Shown here: positions 43,524 to 52,100 of the stretch, piece by piece
How the letters are laid out: each line of letters opens with the position of its first letter
How positions within the stretch are numbered: position 1 is the first letter of the stretch
Assembly: GCA_020635565.1 (NCBI GenBank)
Contig: JACJZN010000007.1
Span: 372,001 to 436,000 of the forward strand
DNA: 64,000 nt
Source: Flavobacteriales bacterium
GTDB lineage: Bacteria; Bacteroidota; Bacteroidia; Flavobacteriales_D; Parvicellaceae
Reading direction: 5' to 3'
Position numbers and translations under genes: made by a program
Notes under the pieces: generated by a model
Told to the model about the DNA's origin: nothing
Seen by the model: the letters and a program-made list of their open reading frames with translations, nothing else
Databases searched by the model: none

Positions 43524-43547
43524 AACCCAGACTTAAGAGTCTGGGTT
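43524..43547. terminator. Bidirectional terminator between the SprF-type gene and hppA
   Basis: AACCCAGACT-TAAG-AGTCTGGGTT is a perfect 10-bp stem with a 4-base loop. The run of A upstream serves as the T-tract for the leftward hppA transcript; the rightward tract is weaker (CTTC). Confidence 0.85.
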
Positions 43548-43570
43548 CTTCAAATAACTATTTCAAAATC

Positions 43571-45913
43571 TTAAGAGATCCAAGAGAAAACTGCTTCTTC
43601 GACTTCTACATAAGAAGTTTCAGCTTCTTCAGCGCTTACCTCTTCCGTTTCTGTTCCCTCTGTTTCTTCTGTAGTTGCTTCAGTATGAGTTTCAGTAGTG
43701 TGACTTTCTCCCAATAGAGGAGCTATAACCAAACCTACTAAACAAGTTAACTTAATAAGGATGTTCATAGATGGTCCTGAAGTGTCCTTAAATGGATCTC
43801 CAACAGTATCTCCAGTTACAGCGGCCTTGTGGGCATCTGAACCTTTGTAAGTCATTTTTCCATCGATCTTGACACCTGCTTCGAAAGATTTCTTAGCATT
43901 ATCCCATGCACCACCTGCATTGTTCTGGAAAATAGCCCATAGAACACCTGATACAGTTACACCAGCCATGTAGGCACCTAACATCTCTGCACAATCTTTA
44001 GCTGCGTATCCGAATAACATTGGCAAGAAACCTACGATAATTGGAGTAACGATTGTTATGATTCCTGGAAGCATCATTTCTCTAAGAGCTGCTTCGGTTG
44101 AGATCTCTACACACTTACCATATTCTGGCTCGTTTTTCCCTTCCATGATTCCTTTAATCTCTTTGAACTGTCTTCTTACTTCCTTAACCATCGCCATTGC
44201 TGCTTTACCAACAGAACTCATTGCCATAGCTGAGAATACAACAGGGATCATACCTCCAATGAACAACATCGCCAATACAGGAGCTTTGAAGATATTGATC
44301 CCATCAATTCCTGTGAATGTAACGTAAGCTGCAAATAGAGCTAAAGCAGTCAAAGCTGCAGAAGCAATTGCAAATCCTTTACCGATTGCAGCGGTAGTAT
44401 TACCAACAGAATCAAGGATATCAGTTCTTTCTCTAACTTCTTTAGGAAGTTCACTCATTTCTGCAATACCACCAGCGTTATCCGCAATGGGTCCGAAAGC
44501 ATCAATAGCTAACTGCATTGCTGTAGTTGCCATCATCGCTGATGCAGCTAATGAAATTCCGTAGAAACCAGCAGCAGCATAAGCTCCCCAGATAGCAATT
44601 GCGAAAAGAATAATTGGTCCGAAAGTAGACATCATACCTGTAGCTAAACCGGCAATAATATTTGTTGCAGCTCCAGTAGATGAATTTTGGATGATGTTCA
44701 TCACCGGACGTTTACCTAAACCTGTATAATGTTCAGTTAGGAAGGAGATCAAACCACCTACAATAAGTCCTATAACAACCGCAATAAAGACTCTTGTAGC
44801 AGTAAAACTTGCAGCAGCATCACTGTAAGTAATGCCATTTAGTTTAACCTCGATCGCTGTTAAATACATTTTTTCTGGAAGCATCCAATTAATAGCAAAG
44901 TATGACGCAACACCAGTAAGAATGATTGAACTCCAGTTTCCTAAGTTCAAAGCACCTTGTACTTGTCTTTCTTTAGCGTTATTATCTTTAATTCTAATGA
45001 AGAATGTACCAATAATTGAGAAGATGATTCCCAAACCAGCGATAAGAACAGGTAGTAAAATAGGACCCATTCCACCAAATTCAGTAAGATCAGCATTACT
45101 TCCACCTGAAGAGTGGTAAGCATTGATCGCATAGTTTCCAAGAACCATTGCAGCAAGCATAGTAGCTACATAAGAACCAAAAAGATCAGCTCCCATTCCG
45201 GCAACATCACCAACATTATCACCCACGTTATCAGCAATAGTAGCAGGGTTTCTTGGATCATCCTCAGGAATACCAGCTTCTACCTTACCTACAAGGTCAG
45301 CACCAACGTCAGCCGCTTTAGTATAAATACCTCCACCAACTCTCGCAAATAATGCAATAGATTCAGCACCTAAGGAGAAACCAGCAAGTGTTTCCAAAAC
45401 CATTGTCATCTGTCCGTAAAATTGATTAGAAGGTTCAGTAACCCATGCTGCAGACAAAAGAGCGAAGATTACACTTAGTCCAAATACAGCCAAACCAGCA
45501 ACACCAAGTCCCATTACAGTTCCCCCTGTAAAAGATACTTTTAGTGCTTTAGGCAAACTTGTACGTGCAGCTTCAGCTGTTCTAACGTTTGCATCAGTAG
45601 CAATTCTCATTCCGATATTTCCTGCTACCGCAGAGAAAACCGCACCGATAACGAATGCTACAATAATCAGCCAGTGCGTGGTGTCTACCATGTAAGAGAT
45701 AGCTCCTAAGGCTGCTCCAGCTATGACAACGAAGATCAAAAGCATTCGATACTCCGCCTTCAAGAATGCCATTGCACCTTCTTGAACGTACTGAGCAATT
45801 TTTTTCATTCTATCATTTCCGGCATCTTGCGATTTTACCCATTTTGCGAGGTAAAGCATGTACCCAAGTCCAACAAGACTGATGATGATAGGGATTAAAA
45901 TAATTGTGTTCAT
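43571..45913 (-). CDS. hppA: K+-dependent membrane pyrophosphatase with acidic C-terminal tail
   Basis: A 780-residue membrane-bound pyrophosphatase with about 16 helices. It couples PPi hydrolysis to H+ or Na+ export. Signature segments are DVGADLVGKVEAGIPEDDPR, NPATIADNVGDNVGDVAGMG and the C-terminal DPFKDTSGPSMNIL. GNTTAAIGKGFAIASAAL carries the Ala that marks the K+-dependent subfamily; whether the ion is Na+ or H+ cannot be decided. After the last helix a tail of about 46 residues is rich in Thr and Glu (THTEATTEETEGTETEEVSA) and ends VEEAVFSWIS; this is beyond the usual end of the family. A well-spaced promoter lies upstream. Confidence 0.93.
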   Translation of the reverse strand: MNTIILIPIIISLVGLGYMLYLAKWVKSQDAGNDRMKKIAQYVQEGAMAFLKAEYRMLLIFVVIAGAALGAISYMVDTTHWLIIVAFVIGAVFSAVAGNIGMRIATDANVRTAEAARTSLPKALKVSFTGGTVMGLGVAGLAVFGLSVIFALLSAAWVTEPSNQFYGQMTMVLETLAGFSLGAESIALFARVGGGIYTKAADVGADLVGKVEAGIPEDDPRNPATIADNVGDNVGDVAGMGADLFGSYVATMLAAMVLGNYAINAYHSSGGSNADLTEFGGMGPILLPVLIAGLGIIFSIIGTFFIRIKDNNAKERQVQGALNLGNWSSIILTGVASYFAINWMLPEKMYLTAIEVKLNGITYSDAAASFTATRVFIAVVIGLIVGGLISFLTEHYTGLGKRPVMNIIQNSSTGAATNIIAGLATGMMSTFGPIILFAIAIWGAYAAAGFYGISLAASAMMATTAMQLAIDAFGPIADNAGGIAEMSELPKEVRERTDILDSVGNTTAAIGKGFAIASAALTALALFAAYVTFTGIDGINIFKAPVLAMLFIGGMIPVVFSAMAMSSVGKAAMAMVKEVRRQFKEIKGIMEGKNEPEYGKCVEISTEAALREMMLPGIITIVTPIIVGFLPMLFGYAAKDCAEMLGAYMAGVTVSGVLWAIFQNNAGGAWDNAKKSFEAGVKIDGKMTYKGSDAHKAAVTGDTVGDPFKDTSGPSMNILIKLTCLVGLVIAPLLGESHTTETHTEATTEETEGTETEEVSAEEAETSYVEVEEAVFSWIS

Positions 45914-45941
45914 ATTAGTTAAATTTCAAAATTCAGGGGGG

Positions 45942-45973
45942 CAAATGTAGATTAATAAACTTATTTCTCCAAA
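45942..45973 (-). promoter_or_regulatory. Promoter of hppA
   Basis: On the minus strand, TTTG (45973-45970) and TACATTTG (45949-45942) are separated by 20 bases, matching the Bacteroidota -33/-7 arrangement. The ATG at 45913 is 28 bases downstream. Confidence 0.65.
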
Positions 45974-45986
45974 TCTGGAAACCTCC

Positions 45987-46700
45987 TTATTGAGCATCCT
46001 TGTTTTGGATATGCAGAATCGACCCTTTTACAAGTAGATATTGGGCAGTACAATATGTGATCATGATCACAGCCTGAGCATAGGGGAATCCACCTGGAAA
46101 GTGAAATTTGTCCAAAGCGATACAGGTATCTGACACCACAAAAGTTAATGCGCCAATGAAGCTATATTGAAAGGAAGAGAGTACTACTTTCTTAAAGCGG
46201 AAGGCTGCTGTTAGTCCCATAAAACAAATAGCCAGACCGTATATGAGAACAGGTATAAGAAAGGCTCCTTCTTCAACTTTTGATAAGCTAGGATACAATA
46301 AGGTCATTAAACTGGTATAAAAAACGGCAAAAAGGATAGAAACAGATAAATTGACCATTTTGTTACTCTGCGAATTGGAGTTCTTGATGTTTAGGATAAA
46401 TCCATAGCCATAAAGTACTTGACCAATAAGAAATGAGCCCAATCCAAGTAGAAAAAAGATTTCGTTATACGGAAGTAACATTAAAAAAGTATCTCCAAAA
46501 AATGCGGCAACTATAGATCCAGCGATAATATTTTTGAACTTGGATGAACCTTTCGTTTCAATGAGGAACCAGATCAATAATGTTGGCATCAATAAAGGCT
46601 TAGTGGCAAATACTAATATCTGATTGCCTAGAATATCTCCAGTTATCTCTACAATAGAAAGGACTAGGTAGAAGATTAGAAGTAGTTGTGATCTTGTCAT
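45987..46700 (-). CDS. YhhN/TMEM86-family membrane protein (lysoplasmalogenase-like)
   Basis: A 237-residue protein with about seven to eight transmembrane helices. The blocks FATKPLLMPTLLIWFLIET, FFGDTFLMLLP and FLLGLGSFLIGQVLYGYGF are characteristic of the YhhN/TMEM86 family, whose animal members hydrolyse the vinyl-ether bond of lysoplasmalogens. Bacterial function is less certain. The ATG at 46700 is chosen; a TTG 12 bases upstream is possible. It diverges from the sigma-factor gene and stands alone on its strand downstream of no operon partner. Confidence 0.78.
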   Translation of the reverse strand: MTRSQLLLIFYLVLSIVEITGDILGNQILVFATKPLLMPTLLIWFLIETKGSSKFKNIIAGSIVAAFFGDTFLMLLPYNEIFFLLGLGSFLIGQVLYGYGFILNIKNSNSQSNKMVNLSVSILFAVFYTSLMTLLYPSLSKVEEGAFLIPVLIYGLAICFMGLTAAFRFKKVVLSSFQYSFIGALTFVVSDTCIALDKFHFPGGFPYAQAVIMITYCTAQYLLVKGSILHIQNKDAQ

Positions 46701-46795
46701 AGTTGGAAGCAAATATGCAAAAACTATCCGATGTTTGTATGATTACGATACTTTTTTGAAAAGTAGGTGCAACCTTTTATTTATATCTTTAGTCT

Positions 46796-47359
46796 ATGAC
46801 ATTAGAAAAGCGTGATATGAGTAATGAGCAATTAGTGGAGGCTTGTTTGAAGGGAGACTCTCGTGCTCAGAAAATGCTTTTTGAGAAATTCGGACCCAAG
46901 CTTTTAGGCGTATGTATGCGATATTCCAAAAGTGAAGAAGAGGCGCAAGATATGTTGCAGGATGGGTTCGTTAAGATCTTTGAAAAACTAGTGTCTTATA
47001 AAGGCGAAGGCTCGTTTGAAGGGTGGATGAGAAGAATTATGGTCAATACATGTCTTGATGAAATCCGAAGATCAAAGAAGTTTCAGGGGAATGTGGATAT
47101 AGACGATTTCTCTTATACGCTTTCAACAAATGAGTCGGTGCTGAGTGATCTTGCAGCAAAGGATCTATTAAAAATCCTGCAGCAGATTCCAATAGGATAC
47201 AGAACTGTTTTTAACCTTTATGTAATTGAAGGCTACTCACACAAGGAAATTGCGGAGGAACTAGAAATTACAGTAAGTACTTCAAAATCTCAATTCTCCA
47301 GAGCGAAGGCAATGTTGAGGGACATTTTGAACAAACAAAAATTAGGATATGAGTCATAA
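46796..47359 (+). CDS. ECF RNA polymerase sigma factor (partner of PKD/T9SS-domain membrane protein)
   Basis: A 187-residue ECF sigma factor. Region 2 is seen as LFEKFGPKLLGVCMRYSKSE and QDMLQDGFVKIFEKL. Region 4 includes IPIGYRTVFNLYVIEGYSHK and EIAEELEITVSTSKSQFSRA. The ATG at 46796 is used; an ATG seven codons later (MSNEQLVEACLKGD) is also plausible, because that is where homology normally starts. It overlaps the next gene by 11 bases, so the two are coupled and the second gene is probably its regulator. Such pairs are frequent in Bacteroidota. Confidence 0.9.
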   Translation: MTLEKRDMSNEQLVEACLKGDSRAQKMLFEKFGPKLLGVCMRYSKSEEEAQDMLQDGFVKIFEKLVSYKGEGSFEGWMRRIMVNTCLDEIRRSKKFQGNVDIDDFSYTLSTNESVLSDLAAKDLLKILQQIPIGYRTVFNLYVIEGYSHKEIAEELEITVSTSKSQFSRAKAMLRDILNKQKLGYES

Positions 47360-48497
47360 GGACTTTGAAAATATTGAAGAATTATTCCGAAGTGGTTTGG
47401 AAGACATGGAGGTTCCTGTGAACGATACTATGTGGTCAGCTATTTCGAAAAATATTACTTCTTCTGGTTCAAGCGCTGCATCGGCAAGCGGCTTGACTAG
47501 TGGAGGAAGTTTAATGACTTACCTTGGATTGGCAGGTGCCGCATGTGTTGTTGGGGTAGTAGGTACTTTGTTATACACGAACATTAAAAATGAAAGTGTA
47601 ATTAAAGAAGTTCTTTCGACTGAAGTATCAGCCCAACAATTTGACGACCAAGAAATAACCAATGAAGTTGCTCACCTTACAGAAGTAACTGAAACCACCG
47701 ATATAGAAGTGGTTCCTGCCAGCCAAGAAGATAGAAATATTGTTGAAGAAATCGTAACCCCAGTCACCGCAGTAGATCCTATTGTTAAAGAGAATCAGGA
47801 TAAACCGAAAAAGACTGTCGTTGTAGTTGAGGAAAAATCTCACGATTATGGTAATTCTTGGGTGGAGTATTTTCTTACTCCATCAAATGGAAAGTACACC
47901 GAACCGGTAACTACCTCTTCTACTAGCGAAAGTATCGTCTCGGTGGTCAAGCCAACAATCACAGAAGTGAAGAAAGATGAGATCATTGCTTCGATTGTAG
48001 CTGCGCCTGTGGGGGGATATGCTCCATTGGAAGTGACCTTTGCGCATCACAGTGAAAGTGGTTCTGTTTCATGGGATTTTGGAGATGGCACAACTTCTGA
48101 AGAGTCGAGTCCAGCGCACATTTTTGAGAAATACGGGAAATATACAGTGACATTGACTATTACCGATAAGAATGGGGATAAGTATCAGGATTTTCGTGTG
48201 ATTGAGGTGTTAGCAAATAGTGCTTTGACCAAGATACCGAATGTATTCACTCCAAATAATGATGGAGCTAATGATGAGTATAAAGTTGAAGGTAAAAATA
48301 TCGAATCATTTAGTCTGGCGATTTTAAATACGAAGGGAGAGATCCTTTATCAATCTAATTCAATAGAAGAAAACTGGGATGGACGAGATAAGTTTGGCGA
48401 AGAGTTGCCTGTAGGAACTTATGTTGTAGTGATTTCAGCTCGCGGAATAGATGGTAAGAAGTATGAACATTCTGGTACGGTTACCTTAAGCAGGTAA
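47349..48497 (+). CDS. Single-pass membrane protein, putative anti-sigma factor with PKD and T9SS type B-like domains
   Basis: A 382-residue protein coupled to the upstream ECF sigma gene. Residues 1-56 are cytoplasmic and acidic (FENIEELFRSGLEDMEVPVN), with no zinc motif. One transmembrane helix is at about 57-77 (TYLGLAGAACVVGVVGTLL). A long linker follows, then a PKD domain at about 220-285 (SVSWDFGDGTTSEESSPAHI) and a gliding-motility-type C-terminal domain at about 294-382 (KIPNVFTPNNDGANDEYKV; ILNTKGEILYQSNSIEENWD). The domain order suggests an anti-sigma factor whose periplasmic part mimics a T9SS cargo. There is no N-terminal signal peptide, so true T9SS export is doubtful. Confidence 0.75.
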   Translation: MSHKDFENIEELFRSGLEDMEVPVNDTMWSAISKNITSSGSSAASASGLTSGGSLMTYLGLAGAACVVGVVGTLLYTNIKNESVIKEVLSTEVSAQQFDDQEITNEVAHLTEVTETTDIEVVPASQEDRNIVEEIVTPVTAVDPIVKENQDKPKKTVVVVEEKSHDYGNSWVEYFLTPSNGKYTEPVTTSSTSESIVSVVKPTITEVKKDEIIASIVAAPVGGYAPLEVTFAHHSESGSVSWDFGDGTTSEESSPAHIFEKYGKYTVTLTITDKNGDKYQDFRVIEVLANSALTKIPNVFTPNNDGANDEYKVEGKNIESFSLAILNTKGEILYQSNSIEENWDGRDKFGEELPVGTYVVVISARGIDGKKYEHSGTVTLSR

Positions 48498-49103
48498 AAC
48501 TTCGAATTGATATCCTTGTGCTTTTAATTCTTTCAGTATAGTCGGGAGACAATTAAGCATTTTATTTCCACATTTTTCATTGTCATGCATCACAATGATT
48601 GATCCTGATGTGGTGTGTTTCAATACATTTTGAATACACTCTTCCTCTGTTACTTTCGGATCAAAATCAGCGCTTAAAACATCCCACATAATGATCTTGT
48701 ACTTCGTATGAAGTTTTTTTAATTGTGAGCGTTTTATCTTCCCATATGGAGGCCTGAACAATAGTGAATTTGTTAATGCTGCACCTTTATCTATATTGTC
48801 AAAGTAACTTTTGTTGTCTGTTTTCCACCCGTTGAGATGATTGTAGGAATGGTTGCCAATTTTGTGTCCTTCTTTACGAATTCGGTTATATAGTTCTTGT
48901 GATTTTTCAATATTCTGACCAACACAGAAGAAAGTGGCTTTAACTTGATGTTCAAGAAGTATATCCAGACATTTTGAGGTAATTCCAGTTACAGGACCAT
49001 CATCAAAGGTCAGATAGATCTTATTATCTGGATTGGGTAAAAACCAAACTGCATCCCTGTATAAGGAATGCAGTAGTCTTGGTGTTTTAATAAAATAATT
49101 CAA
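48486..49103 (-). CDS. Polysaccharide deacetylase (NodB homology)
   Basis: A 205-residue NodB-type deacetylase. The metal and catalytic motifs are present: LTFDDGPVTG (catalytic base and metal Asp), HSYNH (metal His pair), RPPYGK and the final IIVMHDNEK. It would remove acetyl groups from a beta-linked N-acetylglucosamine polymer, either peptidoglycan, chitin-like glycans or a capsule; the substrate is not evident. The only plausible start is TTG at 49103, as the frame closes a few codons upstream. It follows the DUF2723 gene by five bases and overlaps the convergent anti-sigma-like gene by 12. Confidence 0.85.
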   Translation of the reverse strand: MNYFIKTPRLLHSLYRDAVWFLPNPDNKIYLTFDDGPVTGITSKCLDILLEHQVKATFFCVGQNIEKSQELYNRIRKEGHKIGNHSYNHLNGWKTDNKSYFDNIDKGAALTNSLLFRPPYGKIKRSQLKKLHTKYKIIMWDVLSADFDPKVTEEECIQNVLKHTTSGSIIVMHDNEKCGNKMLNCLPTILKELKAQGYQFEVLPA

Positions 49104-49108
49104 ACCGA

Positions 49109-52100
49109 TTACAGGTCAAAATCAAATAGTGGATCCCAAAGTTGGATGAATGATTTAGGGAAATTCTTGGCTTCTTTGTAGTATTTACGATACTCTTCCG
49201 TGTTTCTCGTATCAAGGAATTTCTTTTTAGCCAAAGCCAGAACTTCATTCATTAACTTTTGATCGGCATATGCCATATTTGCAAAGCCAGCTCCATTTGC
49301 ACTCGGAACATTATAAACTTCTAGTCCCACTTTGATCTGATCATCTTTAAACTTCTCTCCTAGAGCATAGAATTGCTTCATTACTTCTTCTTCGGGTAAA
49401 GCTCCCGTTTTAGCTTGCATTTCTAATTGATTAATACCTTGCTGGTAATCCGTATACACAGCCTGAAGTTTGGTAGAATATTGCATATAACCTTCTGGGT
49501 CTGCAGCGGATCTAAGTAACTCCAATTGTTGCATTGATTTGCCGAATTCTCCTAACATTTGCTTGAAGAATGGTTCGTCTTGTTGTGCATAATATCGAAT
49601 TTCCTCAAGTTTAATTCTGGTCAATTCCGCAGCCAGTTTGTCTCCTTTTTCCTTTGCTCCAGCGTCATAGTAGTTCGCACATAAATAGAAACAGATATCA
49701 TCAGCAGCTACTTGACTATTTTCGATTGGCATTTCTTCGAAAGCTCTATCTAACACGTCCACAGCCATGTCATATTTCCCTGCAGAAATTAGATCCTCTG
49801 TAAACTTCATAATCTGAACTCTTAAATTGTAGACCATTCTCATAGTATAATAATCTACAAGAACTCCTGGAGTCTTCATGTTCCCCCATTGGAATCCATT
49901 TTCTTTATCCATCATTAAGTTGTACATCTTATCGAAGTTTACTCCGCCATTAGCTCCAAATTCGATTGGGGTAATTTTAAATGCTAAACCTTCAGACTGC
50001 ATGTATTTAGCCAATCCATAATTTGCCTGCAGACCTTGCTTACTCAAGCTAGCAAAATAGATTGGTCTGTTCCATTCATAGTTACTCAAGAGATCCATAA
50101 CCGCAAGATCCGATTTATAGATCACACCTCCTTGAAGCCTCCATTTGATCGTGTCTTGACATTTAGCCATTTGATCTTCTGTGATAATACCATGCTTCAA
50201 AGCTGCTGATTTATCTACTGGCAAGTAGATCGCTTTGAAATCAATATATGATTCCTGGTTACAAGTTTGATCACTGTTAATGTAATGGTTATCGTCAAGA
50301 ATGAAAGCCATTGCCTCATCTATCGAGTAATAAACTTGTTGCCATTTATCCAGATTGGAGCTAATCTTGTCCTGAATAGGATAGATAACTGAGGCTAATA
50401 CTTCTTTTCTTTCTTTTGGATCTGTTTTAGTACTTAAGAAAGAAACGATGTTTTGAACATCGGATAAATCAAGTGAATCATTCTTAACCCCATTGATCGC
50501 ATTAAGCATATCAGCAGGAAGATTTTTAAGAGCGATATCATTCGACTTAAAAGTTGCACCAATTTGTGCCGCCTTTACATTTCTCATCAATTCAAGAATT
50601 GCATCTTTCGAATACTGGCTCAATGACTTATCTCCAACAGTTGCAGGCAGATTCTTTCCTCCCCAAATTGTTAGAAGATCATTAACAGACTTCTCAGAGT
50701 TAGAGTTTATTTCTACCCATTTTTTACCACTTATGTATTTCTTCGCATTATTCTCAGTAACGATCACGTAATCTCTAGTTCCGTTTCTGTAACTAAACTC
50801 GTTCATATTGATCTCTAGAGGTTCAGAATCATAGGCCTGTCTCTTCATTTGGCTAATATGCCAGTCAGTTCCAAGAAGACTCATGTTTGCCACTCTTACG
50901 TCAGTTCTTTGCTCTTCTACTTCCTGAAGATACCATAACGGGAACGTATCATTATCACCATTCGTGAATAAGATTGCACCTTTACCGTCTTCAGATTTTT
51001 CACTACAAGATAACAGGTAATTATAGGCAAAATCTCTAGCGGTAGTTCTGTTAGATCTATCATGATCATCCCAGTTTTCAACCGCAAGTACGATAGGAAC
51101 TACCATACACAATGTTGTTGCAATACCACTCGTCATGGTTGTATTCTTGAATTTATCTCCTAGAAATGCAAATAAGGCATATGTACCAACTCCTACAATA
51201 CTCATATAGAGTAAAGTAGTTCCCATTGGCATTACTTCTCTTACTGCAAACTCAACAACAAGAATAAACAAACTTCCACCAACGGTAATTCCCGTCAGTT
51301 GCATTAGTTTCTTTTTATTAAACTGCTTTGCAGCGTCAAATAAAGCAAAAACACCAAGACCGATCCAAACTGCAAACGCATAGAAAGAAGCTGCATAAGC
51401 ATAATCACGTTCTCTTGGTTCCATAGGTTTTTGATTCAGATAAAGTACGATTGCCAATCCTGTAAAGAAGAATAACAACAATACGGCAAACATATCCTTA
51501 GGTGCTTTAACCGTATGAAAGATCAATCCGATCAACCCAAGGATCAATGGAAGTAAATAGTATCTGTTATAACCAACATTTTGAGTAATAAACTCTGGAA
51601 GATTTTCTTGGTTTCCAAGTCTTTGAGAATCTAAAAATTTGATTCCTGAGATCCAGTTACCGTCAAGTAACATTCTGGCACCTCCATTCATTCCTTGTCC
51701 TTGAATGTCATTTTGTCTACCAGCAAAATTCCACATAAAGTATCGGAAATACATCCAATCTAATTGGTATTTGAACATGTAAGCAAGATTCTCATTAAAG
51801 AAGTTTGGTTTATATAGTCCATCTTCTTTAAGCATGTTTGCATATTCTTCATACTGAGCTTTAATATTTGGATCCTGAATTGAATTAGCGGCCTGTACAA
51901 GATTAAAATACTGCTCTGCTCTGTTAGTTCCTTGAAGGTTCTCTACTTTAGGAAGAGGAGTGTTGTGTTCGTGGTTGTCATAATTAATCCACTCCATATA
52001 TTCAGCACCTTTTCCTTGACGATACATTCTAGGCAGGAATGTTACATATTCTTCATCGTATTTTCTTTCTCCTGCTTTTCCTGCCATTGTATTCACATAT

